In this document: positions 12,259 through 22,989 of the stretch, one piece after another | Layout of the letters: the number at the start of each line of letters is the position of its first letter | Position numbering within the stretch: position 1 is the first letter of the stretch | NCBI GenBank assembly: GCA_947575745.1 | Contig: CANPOS010000001.1 | Coordinates: forward strand, 1-64,000 | Reading direction: 5' to 3' | DNA from: an uncultured Clostridium sp. | Lineage (GTDB): Bacteria > Bacillota > Clostridia > TANB77 > CAG-508 | Length of the DNA stretch: 64,000 nucleotides | Notes under the pieces: model-generated | What the model was told of the DNA's origin: nothing | The model's database searches: none | What the model saw: the letters and a program-made list of their open reading frames with translations, nothing else | Translations under genes and position numbers: made by a program

Positions 12259-13608
12259 TTATCCTTCTTGAGGTTTTAATAAAGTGTTTTTCACAAAATC
12301 CACATTTCTAATTGTTTCTGCATTATGATGTTTTAATTCTTGTTCTATTTTGTTACAAGCATGCATTACTGTTGAATGATCTCTTTTTCCAAATGAGTTT
12401 CCTATACTTTTATATTGCATTTTTGCAAGCTCACGGCAGAAATACATTGCAACTTGTCTTGGATAAGCTATTTCATTTGAACGTTTTGAACTATCTAAAT
12501 CTTCAACAGGTATGTTAAAGTATTTTGCAACAGTATTTTTAATGTATTCTGGAGATATAACCTTGTCCCTATGTGCTATTACATCTCTAATTGCTTGATC
12601 AGCTAATTCTAATGTTATAGGTTGATGAGTAAGACTAGCTTTTGCAACTATTTTGTTTAATACTCCTTCTAGCTCTCTTATATTTGTATCTATTTTTTCA
12701 GCTATTGCAGAAAGAACTATATCATCTACTATTGTATTAGTTACTTGAACTTTTTTTCTAAGTATAGCAAGTCTAGTTTCGTAATTTGCAGCAGATATAT
12801 CTACTAATAGTCCACAGTCAAAACGGGATTTTAAGCGTTCTTCAAGCGGGTTAATATCTTTTGGAGGTTTATCACTTGTAAGAACAATTTGTCCTTTATT
12901 TTCACAAATTGAATTAAAAGTATGGAAAAATTCTTCTTGTATTCCCTCTTTTCCAGCTATAAATTGAATATCGTCTATTAAAAGTACATCTACATTTCTG
13001 TATTTTTTTCTGAAATTTTCATTAGAATTATCTTTTATTCCATTAATAAATTCATTTGTAAATGTTTCAGAAGTTACATATAAAACTTTTTTATAAGGAG
13101 TTCTTTTTAAAACTTCATTACCTATAGCATGCATTAGATGAGTTTTACCAAGACCTACTCCTCCATATATAAACAATGGATTATAAGCAATACCAGGAGC
13201 TTCAGCAACTGCCAGCGAAGCTGCATGAGCAAATCTATTATTTTCACCAATAACAAAATTATTAAAAGTATATTGAGAGTTTAAATTTGCATCCTTTTTT
13301 GGTCCTTGAGGTAATATAATAGAAGAATCTTGAACATTTTCTAAATCTTCTTTGCTAATAAAAGTAATATTGTAATCTTCATCATTATTAAGTAATTGCT
13401 TAAAACAATTGCAAAATAATGGAATATATGAACGAAGCTGATCAGCATAAAAAGCTTGTGGAATAAGTAATTTTACATTATTTTCATTAATAGAAACGAT
13501 ATCTAATGGTGAAACCCAAGTTGTATATGTTATAGGACTTACGCCATCTTCACAAATTTCTTTAAAACGATTAGTTAAATCTGTATAATCAGTATTTTCT
13601 TCTTGCAT
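12259..13608 (-). CDS. dnaA: Chromosomal replication initiator DnaA
   Basis: YNPLFIYGGVGLGKTHLMHAIGNEV, VLLIDDIQFIAGKE, KRDHSTVMHACNKIE. Confidence 0.98.
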   Translation of the reverse strand: MQEENTDYTDLTNRFKEICEDGVSPITYTTWVSPLDIVSINENNVKLLIPQAFYADQLRSYIPLFCNCFKQLLNNDEDYNITFISKEDLENVQDSSIILPQGPKKDANLNSQYTFNNFVIGENNRFAHAASLAVAEAPGIAYNPLFIYGGVGLGKTHLMHAIGNEVLKRTPYKKVLYVTSETFTNEFINGIKDNSNENFRKKYRNVDVLLIDDIQFIAGKEGIQEEFFHTFNSICENKGQIVLTSDKPPKDINPLEERLKSRFDCGLLVDISAANYETRLAILRKKVQVTNTIVDDIVLSAIAEKIDTNIRELEGVLNKIVAKASLTHQPITLELADQAIRDVIAHRDKVISPEYIKNTVAKYFNIPVEDLDSSKRSNEIAYPRQVAMYFCRELAKMQYKSIGNSFGKRDHSTVMHACNKIEQELKHHNAETIRNVDFVKNTLLKPQEG

Positions 13609-13812
13609 AATATCCTCCTAAATTTTGTTCTTTAAATATAATATCAAAAAAGAGAAAAAAATGTCAATAAGAAATGTGGAAAATTTTAAATATTATGTGG
13701 AAAAAATTCGAAAATCTTATTTCCCTAAGAAAATTCAAAAAAAACTTGACAATATACTAATTTATAATGTATAATTTTAATGTTATTTAACAAGTAATTT
13801 AGGAGGTGCAAA

Positions 13813-13947
13813 ATGAAAAGAACATATCAACCAAAAAAGATACAAAGACAAAAAGAACATGGCTTCTTAAAAAGAATGAAAACTAGATCAGGTAGAAACA
13901 TATTAAAGGCTAGAAGATTAAAAGGTAGAAAAAAATTAAGTGCGTAA
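13813..13947 (+). CDS. rpmH: 50S ribosomal protein L34
   Basis: [47 protein letters not shown] aggaggtg; not in ORF track. Confidence 0.97.
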   Translation: MKRTYQPKKIQRQKEHGFLKRMKTRSGRNILKARRLKGRKKLSA

Positions 13948-14032
13948 TATTTAGAAATTTTGACTAAAAAATATAGAACAAATCGCATGTAGCGGTTTGT
14001 TCCAGCATTTAATTGAAATTAGAAGTGATAGT

Positions 14033-14371
14033 ATGAAGAATACAGAAATGTTAAAGAAAAACTATGAATTTAGGTTTGTTTTAACAAAAGGAAAATATTA
14101 TTCAGGTAGATACATATATGCTTTTCGTGTAAGTAATAATTCAAACAAAAATAGAATTGGAATAGCAATTGGAACTAAAATAGGAAAAGCTGTAAAGAGA
14201 AATTATTTAAAAAGAATTATAAAAGAAAGTTATAGACTAAATGAAGAAAAGGCTAGTGTAGGTAATAGTATAGTATTTTCAATTAAAAATAAAACAAATA
14301 TTAATGAAATATCTTTTGAATTAGTAAAAAAGGATATTATTGAAATATTAAATAAAATAGGACAAGCATAA
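14033..14371 (+). CDS. rnpA: Ribonuclease P protein component
   Basis: [29 protein letters not shown]. Confidence 0.93.
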   Translation: MKNTEMLKKNYEFRFVLTKGKYYSGRYIYAFRVSNNSNKNRIGIAIGTKIGKAVKRNYLKRIIKESYRLNEEKASVGNSIVFSIKNKTNINEISFELVKKDIIEILNKIGQA

Positions 14372-14375
14372 TATA

Positions 14376-14585
14376 ATGAAAAAAATCTTAATTAATTTAA
14401 TTGGAAAATATCAAAAATACATTTCACCAATACTTGGTAACAATTGTAAGTATTATCCTTCATGTTCAGAGTACACAAAGCAAGCAATAGAAAAGTATGG
14501 GGCAGTAAAGGGAAGTTTTTATGGGATAAAAAGGATAGTTAGATGTAATCCTTTTTCAAAAGGTGGTTATGATCCACTAAAATAG
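14376..14585 (+). CDS. yidD: Membrane protein insertion efficiency factor YidD
   Basis: [31 protein letters not shown]. Confidence 0.95.
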   Translation: MKKILINLIGKYQKYISPILGNNCKYYPSCSEYTKQAIEKYGAVKGSFYGIKRIVRCNPFSKGGYDPLK

Positions 14586-14611
14586 ATTAAGCATATTACT
14601 AGGAGGAGCTT

Positions 14612-15481
14612 ATGATTTCATTTTTTGCAAATTTATTCGGATATTTATTAAATTTTTTATATAATTTAATTCAAAATTATGGCTTGGCAATTATATTATT
14701 TTCAATAATAGTAAAGATTATATTATTACCAATATCAATAAGTCAGCAAAAAACATTGAAAAAATCAGCTAAAGTACAAGAACAAATGAAAATTCTTCAA
14801 GTAAAACATAAAAATAACCCAGAAGCATTACAAAGAGAAATGATGGAAGTATATAAAAGAGAGAAAATGAATCCATTTAGTGGTTGCTTAAGTGCAATAG
14901 CACAAGTGATTTTATTATTCTCAGTATTTTATTTAGTAAGAAGTCCATTAACATATATGAAAAAAGTAGATACAGAATTAATAAATCAATATACAACAGA
15001 GATAAATGAACAATCTGAAAATAGAGATGCATATCCAGAAATTGCGATTATTAGAGAGAAAGCAAGTAGTGATGATAAAGTATATATAAACATGGAATTC
15101 TTAGGCTTAGATTTAAGTAGTATACCTTCAAAAGATTTTTCAGATTGGAAAACTTATGTAATTCCTGTACTTTATGTAATTACAACATTTATATCAATGA
15201 AAGTTACAACAGCAATGCAAAATAAGACTAAAAAGAAGAAAGAAGAAATAATAGAAGTAGATGCTGAAGGAAATCCAAAGAAAAAAGAGGAAGAAATAGA
15301 TGTTATGGCTCAGACTAATAGAAATATGACATATATGATGCCTATAATTGCAGTATCAGTATCTCTTATAGCACCACTAGGTCTTGCTTTATATTGGCTA
15401 ACAAATAATGTGCTTATGATAGTTGAAAGATTAACATTAAACATATTAATGAAAGATAAAGAGGAGGAAGAAAATGTCTGA
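14612..15481 (+). CDS. yidC: Membrane protein insertase YidC/OxaI
   Basis: YGLAIILFSIIVKIILLPISISQQKTLKKSAKVQEQMK. Confidence 0.95.
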   Translation: MISFFANLFGYLLNFLYNLIQNYGLAIILFSIIVKIILLPISISQQKTLKKSAKVQEQMKILQVKHKNNPEALQREMMEVYKREKMNPFSGCLSAIAQVILLFSVFYLVRSPLTYMKKVDTELINQYTTEINEQSENRDAYPEIAIIREKASSDDKVYINMEFLGLDLSSIPSKDFSDWKTYVIPVLYVITTFISMKVTTAMQNKTKKKKEEIIEVDAEGNPKKKEEEIDVMAQTNRNMTYMMPIIAVSVSLIAPLGLALYWLTNNVLMIVERLTLNILMKDKEEEENV

Positions 15482-16169
15482 TACAAGGATATTTGAAGGA
15501 AAAACAACTAATGAAGCAATAGAAAAAGGATTAAAAGAATTAAGAGTTTCCAAAAATGATGTTGAAATAAAAGTAGTAGAAAGCGAAGAAAAGAGAAGCT
15601 TCTTTGATATATTAGCGCCAAGAGTTGTAAAGATAGAAATGAAATTAAAAGAGTCAGGAGAAGATAAGAAAAAACATATAGAAAATAAAGAGGAAATCAA
15701 TATAGATGTAAAAACACTAGAAGTTGCAAAAGAAAGAGTACAAGAATTTTTAAATAAATTCTTAAAATTAACAATAGGAAAAGATATAAAATATAGTTGC
15801 GAAATAAAAGAAAATTCAATTAGTATAAGTATAAATGAAAAACAAGCAGATTTTTTAATAGGCTATAGGGGAGAAACATTGAATTCAATGCAAACTATTC
15901 TAAATGCAGTAGCCGTAAGAGAAACTAATGAAAAGGTAAGAGTGGAATTAGATGTTTTAGATTATAGAGAAAAGAGAAAGAAGTCATTAGAGGAACTTGC
16001 AGAAAAGATAGCTAAAAGTGTAATTAGGACAAGAAAATCAATTACATTAGAGCCAATGACTCCTTATGAAAGAAAAATAATTCATACAAAGTTGCAAGAT
16101 AATAATAAAGTGAAAACAGTAAGTATAGGAGAAGGATTACATAGAAAAATTGTTGTTTCACTAAAATAA
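15474..16169 (+). CDS. jag: Jag/KhpB RNA-binding protein
   Basis: KH + R3H protein; GYRGETLNSMQTILNAVAV, LEPMTPYERKIIHTKLQ. Confidence 0.93.
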   Translation: MSDTRIFEGKTTNEAIEKGLKELRVSKNDVEIKVVESEEKRSFFDILAPRVVKIEMKLKESGEDKKKHIENKEEINIDVKTLEVAKERVQEFLNKFLKLTIGKDIKYSCEIKENSISISINEKQADFLIGYRGETLNSMQTILNAVAVRETNEKVRVELDVLDYREKRKKSLEELAEKIAKSVIRTRKSITLEPMTPYERKIIHTKLQDNNKVKTVSIGEGLHRKIVVSLK

Positions 16170-16190
16170 TTAAATAAGATATAAAATCTA

Positions 16191-16251
16191 AGGTCAAAGT
16201 GAGGATTTATATATTCAAAGGAATATATTATATCACTTTGACTTTTTTAAG
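16191..16251 (+). terminator. Terminator hairpin after jag
   Basis: ggtcaaagtga...tcactttgacttttttaa. Confidence 0.7.
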
Positions 16252-16268
16252 ATAGGAGGCAAAAATAA

Positions 16269-17633
16269 ATGGATACAATTGTTGCTATATCAACAGCGAT
16301 AGGGAATAGTGGGATAGGAATAATCAGAATGAGTGGAGAAGATAGCTTTGATATAATAAAAAAGATATTCAAAACTAAGACAAAAACAATTAACATAAAA
16401 CCAAATACGATTAATTACGGCCATATTGTCGATAAAGACAAGATTGTTGATGAGGTATTAGTTTCCTTTTTTATATCACCAAAATCGTTTACAACGGAAA
16501 ATATGTGCGAGATAAATTCTCATGGTGGTATAGTAATTATGAACCGAATTTTAGAATTATGTTTAAAAAATGGAGCAAGAATGGCAGAGCCAGGAGAATT
16601 TACTAAAAGAGCATTTTTAAATGGAAGAATAGACTTATCACAAGCTGAAGCAATAATAGATGTTATAAATGCTAAATCAGAAAAAGAAGCAAAAGCATCA
16701 ATAAAACAACTTAATGGAGAGCTAGCAAATAAATTGAAAAGCATTAGAGAAAAAATAATGTCTATATTAGTAGATATAGAAGCTTCTATCGATTATCCAG
16801 AATATGATGTAGAGGAAATAACTAATAATAGGGTATCAGATGTAATGAAAGAAGTTAAAGAAGAAATAATCACTTTAAAAAATACTTTTGATAATGGAAA
16901 AATAATAAAAGAGGGAATAAAAGTCGCTATAATAGGAAGACCTAATGCTGGAAAGTCTTCATTATTAAATGCAATATTGAAAGAGGAAAGAGCCATAGTT
17001 ACAGAATATGAAGGAACTACAAGAGATACAATTGAAGAATTTATTCAAATAGATGGAATACCAATAAAGATAATAGATACAGCAGGAATAAGAAATACAG
17101 ATGACTATGTAGAGAATATAGGAATAAATAAATCTAAAGAAATTGCAAAAGAGGCTGATTTAGTAATAGCTATAATAGATGCTAGTAAAGAAATAAGAGA
17201 AGAAGAAAAAGAAATGCTAGAATTTATAAAAGATAAGAAAGGAATAATTCTTTTAAATAAGGTAGATTTAGAAATAAAGATAGATAAGGAAGAGATTAAA
17301 AGAATTGCCAAAGATAAATGTGTTTTAGAAATTTCAGCTCTAAATAAAGAGGGAATAGATAAATTGTATGAAACAATATCAGCTATGTATAAATTTAGTG
17401 AAATAGAAATAGATGATAGTTTGACAATTACAAATAAAAGACATAAAAATGCAATAAATAATATGATAACAAGTATAGAAAAATCTCAAAAATCAATAGA
17501 AGAGAGGATGCCAATAGATGTTGTAACAATAAATATAACAGAAATATTGACAGAAATGGGAACAATAACGGGAGAAACAGTGTCAGAAGATATAATTAAC
17601 GAGATTTTCAAAAAGTTTTGTTTAGGGAAGTAA
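16269..17633 (+). CDS. mnmE: tRNA modification GTPase MnmE
   Basis: IVAISTAIGNSGIGIIRMSG; IGRPNAGKSSLLN; C-terminal FCLGK. Confidence 0.97.
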   Translation: MDTIVAISTAIGNSGIGIIRMSGEDSFDIIKKIFKTKTKTINIKPNTINYGHIVDKDKIVDEVLVSFFISPKSFTTENMCEINSHGGIVIMNRILELCLKNGARMAEPGEFTKRAFLNGRIDLSQAEAIIDVINAKSEKEAKASIKQLNGELANKLKSIREKIMSILVDIEASIDYPEYDVEEITNNRVSDVMKEVKEEIITLKNTFDNGKIIKEGIKVAIIGRPNAGKSSLLNAILKEERAIVTEYEGTTRDTIEEFIQIDGIPIKIIDTAGIRNTDDYVENIGINKSKEIAKEADLVIAIIDASKEIREEEKEMLEFIKDKKGIILLNKVDLEIKIDKEEIKRIAKDKCVLEISALNKEGIDKLYETISAMYKFSEIEIDDSLTITNKRHKNAINNMITSIEKSQKSIEERMPIDVVTINITEILTEMGTITGETVSEDIINEIFKKFCLGK

Positions 17634-17654
17634 AAACAAAATTAACAACACTAG

Positions 17655-17815
17655 AGTTTGCTTCTGTATTAAGTGATGTATATATATAATTTTGAAGTGA
17701 ACGCGCAGTTTGGGAGCGAATTTGAAACTGTTAAAAACTTGTTTTATACAGTTTCAATGAGACGACCAGTAAGGAACAAAAAATTATATATATACATCAC
17801 TTCAAATAGGGACAG
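17655..17815. repeat. Structured intergenic repeat, family A copy 2
   Basis: Outer stem aagtgatgtatatatataatttt/aaaattatatatatacatcactt, conserved CGCGCAGTTTGGGAGCGA and GACGACCAGTAAGGA, inner stem ttgaaactgt/acagtttcaa. Confidence 0.75.
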
Positions 17816-17958
17816 CTTTAGTAGTTGTAAATTATAATAAAATTTAACAATTAAATAATTGTTGTAAAAACTAGACATAACAGCACGAATAAATACGAAC
17901 ATAAATTCTTGTTTCATAATTAACAATATAAAAACATAGAAAAGGAAGGGAAAATAAA

Positions 17959-19838
17959 ATGAACTATTTTGCAGGAGAATATGATGTAGCAGTAATAGGA
18001 GCAGGACATGCTGGGTGTGAGGCAGCACTTGCAACATCTAGGATGGGATTTAAGACACTACTATTTTCAATTAGCTTAGAAGCAGTTGCAAATATGCCTT
18101 GTAATCCTAATATAGGTGGAACATCAAAAGGACATTTGGTAAGAGAAATAGATGCTCTTGGAGGAGAAATGGGTAAAAACATAGACAAGACATTTATACA
18201 ATCAAGAATGTTGAATACATCAAAAGGACCAGCTGTGCATTCACTAAGAGCACAGGCAGATAGAAAACAATATCATATAGAAATGAAACACACTTTAGAA
18301 AGACAAGAAAATTTATTTATGAAGCAAGCAGAAATAATAAATATAGGAGTAGAAGAACGGAAAAGTAAAGTCAGTAGAAACAAATATTGGTGCTGTATAC
18401 AATGTAAAATCAGTAATACTTGCTACTGGAACCTATTTAAAAGGAAAAATATTTATAGGAGAAGTTTCATATGAAAGTGGACCAGATGGGGTATTTCCAG
18501 CTAATAAATTATCTAAATGTTTGAAGGATTTAGGAATAGAAATAGTAAGATTTAAGACAGGAACTCCAGCAAGAGTTAATAAAAATTCAATAGATTTTTC
18601 AAAGATGGAGATTCAAAATGGTGACGACGAAATAGAGATGTTTTCTTTTGAAGATGAAGAAAAGAAAATAAATCAAGTACCATGTTATTTGACATATACA
18701 AATGAAAAAACACACGAAATAATTAGAAAAAATTTACATCGTTCACCATTATATGCAGGGAAAATTGAAGGAACAGGTCCAAGATATTGCCCTTCGATAG
18801 AAGATAAAGTAGTAAGATTTAGTGATAAACCAAGACATCAAATATTTATAGAACCAATGGGCTTAAACACAGATGAAATGTATGTGCAAGGGATGAGTTC
18901 CTCACTTCCAGAGGATGTGCAAATAGCAATGTATAGAACTATTGCGGGATTAGAAAATGTAGAATTTACAAGACCAGCATATGCAATAGAATATGATTGT
19001 ATAGAGCCTTCACAGCTAAAATTATCATTGGAATTAAAACAATTATCAGGAATGTTTTTTGCTGGGCAAATAAATCGGAACTTCAGGTTATGAAGAAGCA
19101 GCAGCACAAGGTATAATTGCTGGAATTAATGCTGGATTAAAATTAAAAGGAGAAAAACCTTTAATTTTAGATAGATCAGATGCTTATATTGGAGTATTAA
19201 TAGACGATATAGTAACAAAGGGAACTAATGAACCATATAGAATGATGACTTCAAGAGCAGAATATAGGCTACTTTTAAGACAAGATAATGCGGATCTTAG
19301 ATTAACAGAAAAAGGATATAGAGTTGGATTAATTTCAGAAGAAAGATTTAAAAAATTTGAAGAAAAAAAGAAACAAATAAATAATGAAATAGAAAGATTA
19401 AAAAATACTGTAATAAAGCCTTCAAAGAAGGTAAATGATTTTTTAGTTTCACATGAAACATCCAAACTAGAAACAGGAACGAAAATGTCAGAACTACTGA
19501 AAAGAACAGAACTTACATATAAAGATTTAGCAGAAATTGACGAAGAAAGAAACATAGAACTTCCAAAAGATGTTATAAGAGAAGTAGAAATAAGTCTTAA
19601 ATACGAAGGATATATAAAAATGCAAGAATCACAAGTCATTAAATTTAAAAAACTTGAAACCAGAGAATTAAAAGAAGACATAGATTATCAAAAAATAAGT
19701 GGATTAAGTTTAGAAGCGAGACAAAAATTAAATAAGCATAAACCATCATCAGTAGGACAGGCGTCAAGAATATCAGGAGTTTCACCAGCTGATATATCCG
19801 TACTTTTAATATATTTAGAGCAACAAAAAAGAAAGTAA
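17959..19838 (+). CDS. mnmG: tRNA uridine-5-carboxymethylaminomethyl modification enzyme MnmG; two +1 shifts at CGG 18358-18360 and 19076-19078
   Basis: Three ORFs joined: ..GVEE-[C][46 protein letters not shown].. and ..MFFAGQIN-[C][23 protein letters not shown].. Confidence 0.96.
19445..19460. promoter_or_regulatory. parS: Candidate parS centromere site inside mnmG
   Basis: AGTTTCACATGAAACA, 14/16 match to TGTTTCACGTGAAACA. Confidence 0.7.
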
Positions 19839-19907
19839 AAATTAGAAAAAATACTCAAAAATTATTGACATATTAATAATAAAATTATATTATTAATATG
19901 TCAATTT

Positions 19908-20005
19908 GTTATTGAATAGGAAAATCGCAGATTTTTCTGAAACAACAATATTAGGTTGTCTTAAAATATGCATATTTGTAAGAAAAATACACATATTACA
20001 AAGAC
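19908..20005. repeat. Diverged inverted copy of family B repeat upstream of parA
   Basis: ttgaataggaaaatcgcagatttttc is nearly the reverse complement of gaaaaatctgcgatttttcctattcaa at ~60210. Confidence 0.6.
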
Positions 20006-20121
20006 ATTTTTCTTATGTGCAATTAAAAGTATAAAATGGATATAAAACCTATAAAATGCTGATATTACTACAATAGAACAAACAAAGCAACTAACAAAAA
20101 GACAAAAAGGAGGAATAATAG

Positions 20122-20917
20122 TTGGGAAAAGTAGTTTCAATAGCAAACCAAAAAGGGGGAGTACGGAAAAACAACAACATCAATAAATTTAAGCACAATA
20201 CTTGCAAAAAAAGGAAAAAAAGTATTATTAATAGATGCAGATCCACAGGGAAATGCAACTAGTGGACTAGGGATAAATAAAGATATAGACAAATCTATAT
20301 ATGATGTAATAATAAATGAGGTAAGTATAGAAGAAACCTTAAAAGACACAGCTATCAAATCTTTAAAAGTATGTCCATCAAACATTAATTTAGCAGGAGC
20401 TGAAGTAGAACTTGTTTCTTTAATATCAAGAGAACATAGACTAAAAGAAAGAATAGACGAAGTAAAGGATAAATTTGACTATATAATTATTGATTGTCCT
20501 CCTTCATTAGGATTAATTACTTTAAATGCATTTACGGCCTCTAATAGTGTACTTATACCAGTTCAATGCGAGTATTATGCACTAGAAGGATTAGGACAAC
20601 TTATAAACACTGTAAATTTGGTAAGAAGACATTTAAATAAAGATGTAGAAATAGAAGGCGCATTACTTACAATGTATGATGCAAGGACAAATCTTTCAAA
20701 TCAGGTAGTAAAAGAAGTAAAAAGGTATTTTGAGGATAGAGTATACAAAACAGTTATACCAAGAAATGTAAAGTTAAGCGAAGCACCAAGTTATGGGATG
20801 CCTATAACAGTATATGATCCAAAATCTAAAGGTGCAAAATGCTATGAAAAATTAGTAAGAGAATTTATAAAAAAGAATGAAGAAGAAGTTAAAGCAAAAC
20901 ATCTAAAAGAGGAATAA
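20122..20917 (+). CDS. parA: ParA/Soj chromosome-partitioning ATPase; +1 shift at CGG 20164-20166 within the P-loop
   Basis: TTG start after aaaaaggagg; LGKVVSIANQKGGV-[C][38 protein letters not shown]... Confidence 0.95.
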
Positions 20918-20974
20918 ATAGAGTAGTATTTTGATAAAACTTGATTAAAAGAATAAGAAAGGAAATGGTAATAT

Positions 20975-21823
20975 ATGGCAAAAAAGACAGGATTAGGGAA
21001 AGGACTAGATGCACTATTTATAACAAATTCAGAACCAGAAGAAGAAGTGAAAGATAGTGAAAAAATATTTAGTCTTTCAATAAATGAAGTAGAACCAAAT
21101 CGTGAACAACCAAGAAAACATTTTGAAGAAGAAGCGTTAGAAGAACTTGCAGAGTCGATTAAAAGATATGGATTAATACAACCAATAGTAGTAACTAAAA
21201 AAGATGGATATTACGAAATTATTGCGGGAGAAAGAAGATGGCGTGCTTCTAAAAAGGCAGGATTAAAAGAAATACCAGCAATAGTAAGAGAGGATAATGA
21301 AAGAAAAAATAAAGAAATTTCATTAATAGAAAATATACAAAGAGAAGATTTAAATGCAGTAGAAAAAGCTATGGGAATGAAATTATTAATGGAGGACTAT
21401 TCTTTAACCCAACAACAAATTTCAGAAATACTAGGTAAGAGTAGAAGCTCTATCGCAAATACAGTAAGAATACTAAACCTAGACAAAAGGGTATTAGAGC
21501 TTGCAAAAGAGGGAAAACTAACAGAAGGACATTGTAGAGCACTTCTTTCTATTGAAGATGGAGATAAGCAACTAGAAATGGCACTTAGAATAATTGAAAG
21601 AGGAGATAATGTAAGAGTAACTGAAGAAAAGACTCAAGTAAGCAAAAAAATGAAGAAAAAAACTCAAAAATATGAGGCAATATATAAAGACATAGAAGAT
21701 TCTTTTCAAAGCTTTTTCGGAACAAAGGTAAGTCTAAAAGCAGGACAAAGAAAAGGAAAAATTGTAATTGAATATAAGTCAAATGAAGATTTAGAAAGGT
21801 TATTGGAGCTTATAAAAGAATAA
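20975..21823 (+). CDS. parB: ParB/Spo0J-family partition protein
   Basis: LGKGLDALF, NREQPRKHFEEEALEELAESIKRYGLIQPIVV, AGERRWRASKKAGL. Confidence 0.96.
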   Translation: MAKKTGLGKGLDALFITNSEPEEEVKDSEKIFSLSINEVEPNREQPRKHFEEEALEELAESIKRYGLIQPIVVTKKDGYYEIIAGERRWRASKKAGLKEIPAIVREDNERKNKEISLIENIQREDLNAVEKAMGMKLLMEDYSLTQQQISEILGKSRSSIANTVRILNLDKRVLELAKEGKLTEGHCRALLSIEDGDKQLEMALRIIERGDNVRVTEEKTQVSKKMKKKTQKYEAIYKDIEDSFQSFFGTKVSLKAGQRKGKIVIEYKSNEDLERLLELIKE

Positions 21824-21848
21824 TTAATTACTAAAGGAAGTGTGAGAA

Positions 21849-22343
21849 TTGGAAAATATTTTAGAATTTATGAAAACAGATTTATTCTTATTAATAATAT
21901 CTGGAATAATAATTTTAATATTTATATTATATATTATAAACATTATAAAACTAAGCAAAATCAGAAAAGAATATAAAAAATTCATGGAAAAAGTAGGCAA
22001 AGGAGGCAATATAGAAGAAATATTAGATAAACATATTGAGAAAATAAATAAAACTGTTGCAAAAAATGATGAATTGGAAAAATTTTGTGTTAAGATAGAT
22101 ACAGACATAAAGAATTGTATACAAAAGGTAGGAATATATAGATATAATGCATATAAAGATACAGGAAGTGATTTAAGCTTTACTCTAGCAATGTTAGACG
22201 AAAAAAATAATGGAGTAGTGTTAAATGGAATATATTCAAGGGATATGTCAAATATATATGCAAAGCCAGTAGAAAATGGAAATTCTCCATATAAAATGAC
22301 AGAAGAAGAAAATGAAGCAGTAAGAAGGGCAATGAATTCTTAA
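21849..22343 (+). CDS. DUF4446 family protein
   Basis: YNAYKDTGSDLSFTLAMLDEKNNGVVLNGIYSRD. Confidence 0.8.
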   Translation: MENILEFMKTDLFLLIISGIIILIFILYIINIIKLSKIRKEYKKFMEKVGKGGNIEEILDKHIEKINKTVAKNDELEKFCVKIDTDIKNCIQKVGIYRYNAYKDTGSDLSFTLAMLDEKNNGVVLNGIYSRDMSNIYAKPVENGNSPYKMTEEENEAVRRAMNS

Positions 22344-22470
22344 AGGTATGATTGGGTAAAATAATATAGTATTAAATTTTCGAATTTGCAGTTTGGAAAA
22401 AAATACCCTTGACAGTAAGCTTTAAATATGTTAATATATATACTGTTGCAAGAAAATGTAACAGTAATAT

Positions 22471-22562
22471 GCAGAGGTGGTCGAGTTGGTTTATGGCAGC
22501 AGTCTTGAAAATTGCCGTAGGTTAATAGCCTACCGTGGGTTCGAATCCCACCCTCTGCGCCA
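22471..22562 (+). tRNA. tRNA-Ser(UGA)
   Basis: gcagagg...cctctgc-g-cca; anticodon loop CTTGAAA; long variable arm. Confidence 0.93.
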
Positions 22563-22703
22563 AAATAGAAAACGGCATTTAAGCCGTTTTTTGTTTTCCA
22601 AACATATAACTTGTAGTCTAAAAAAAAATAAAGGCTTAAAACCCAAAATAAAAGCTAGAAAGGACAAACTACTGAAATATAAAGGTTATTTTAAATTAGA
22701 AAT

Positions 22704-22795
22704 GGAGAGTTGTCTGAGTTGGTTTAAAGTGCTAGTCTCGAAAACTGGTGTAGGCGAATAACCTACCGTGGGTTCAAATCCCACACTCTCCGCCA
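22704..22795 (+). tRNA. tRNA-Ser(CGA)
   Basis: ggagagt...actctcc-g-cca; loop CTCGAAA; long variable arm. Confidence 0.93.
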
Positions 22796-22892
22796 ATGAC
22801 ATATAAAATAAGGATTTCCAGAAATTTCAAGAGTTTTTTTAACAAAAAATATTGACTAAAGTATAAAAATATATTATAATAATTAAGCATTT

Positions 22893-22983
22893 GTAGGTGT
22901 ACCCAAGTGGTTGAAGGGGTCAGTTTGCTAAACTGATAGGGTTCGTAAGGGCCGCGGAGGTTCAAATCCTCTCACCTACGCCA
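22893..22983 (+). tRNA. tRNA-Ser(GCU)
   Basis: gtaggtg...cacctac-g-cca; loop TTGCTAA; long variable arm. Confidence 0.93.
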
Positions 22984-22989
22984 AAAAAG

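Noticed and set aside
19855-19905. Long palindrome attgacatattaataata...tattattaatatgtcaat as a regulatory system
   Set aside because: Best explained as a terminator-like hairpin after mnmG.
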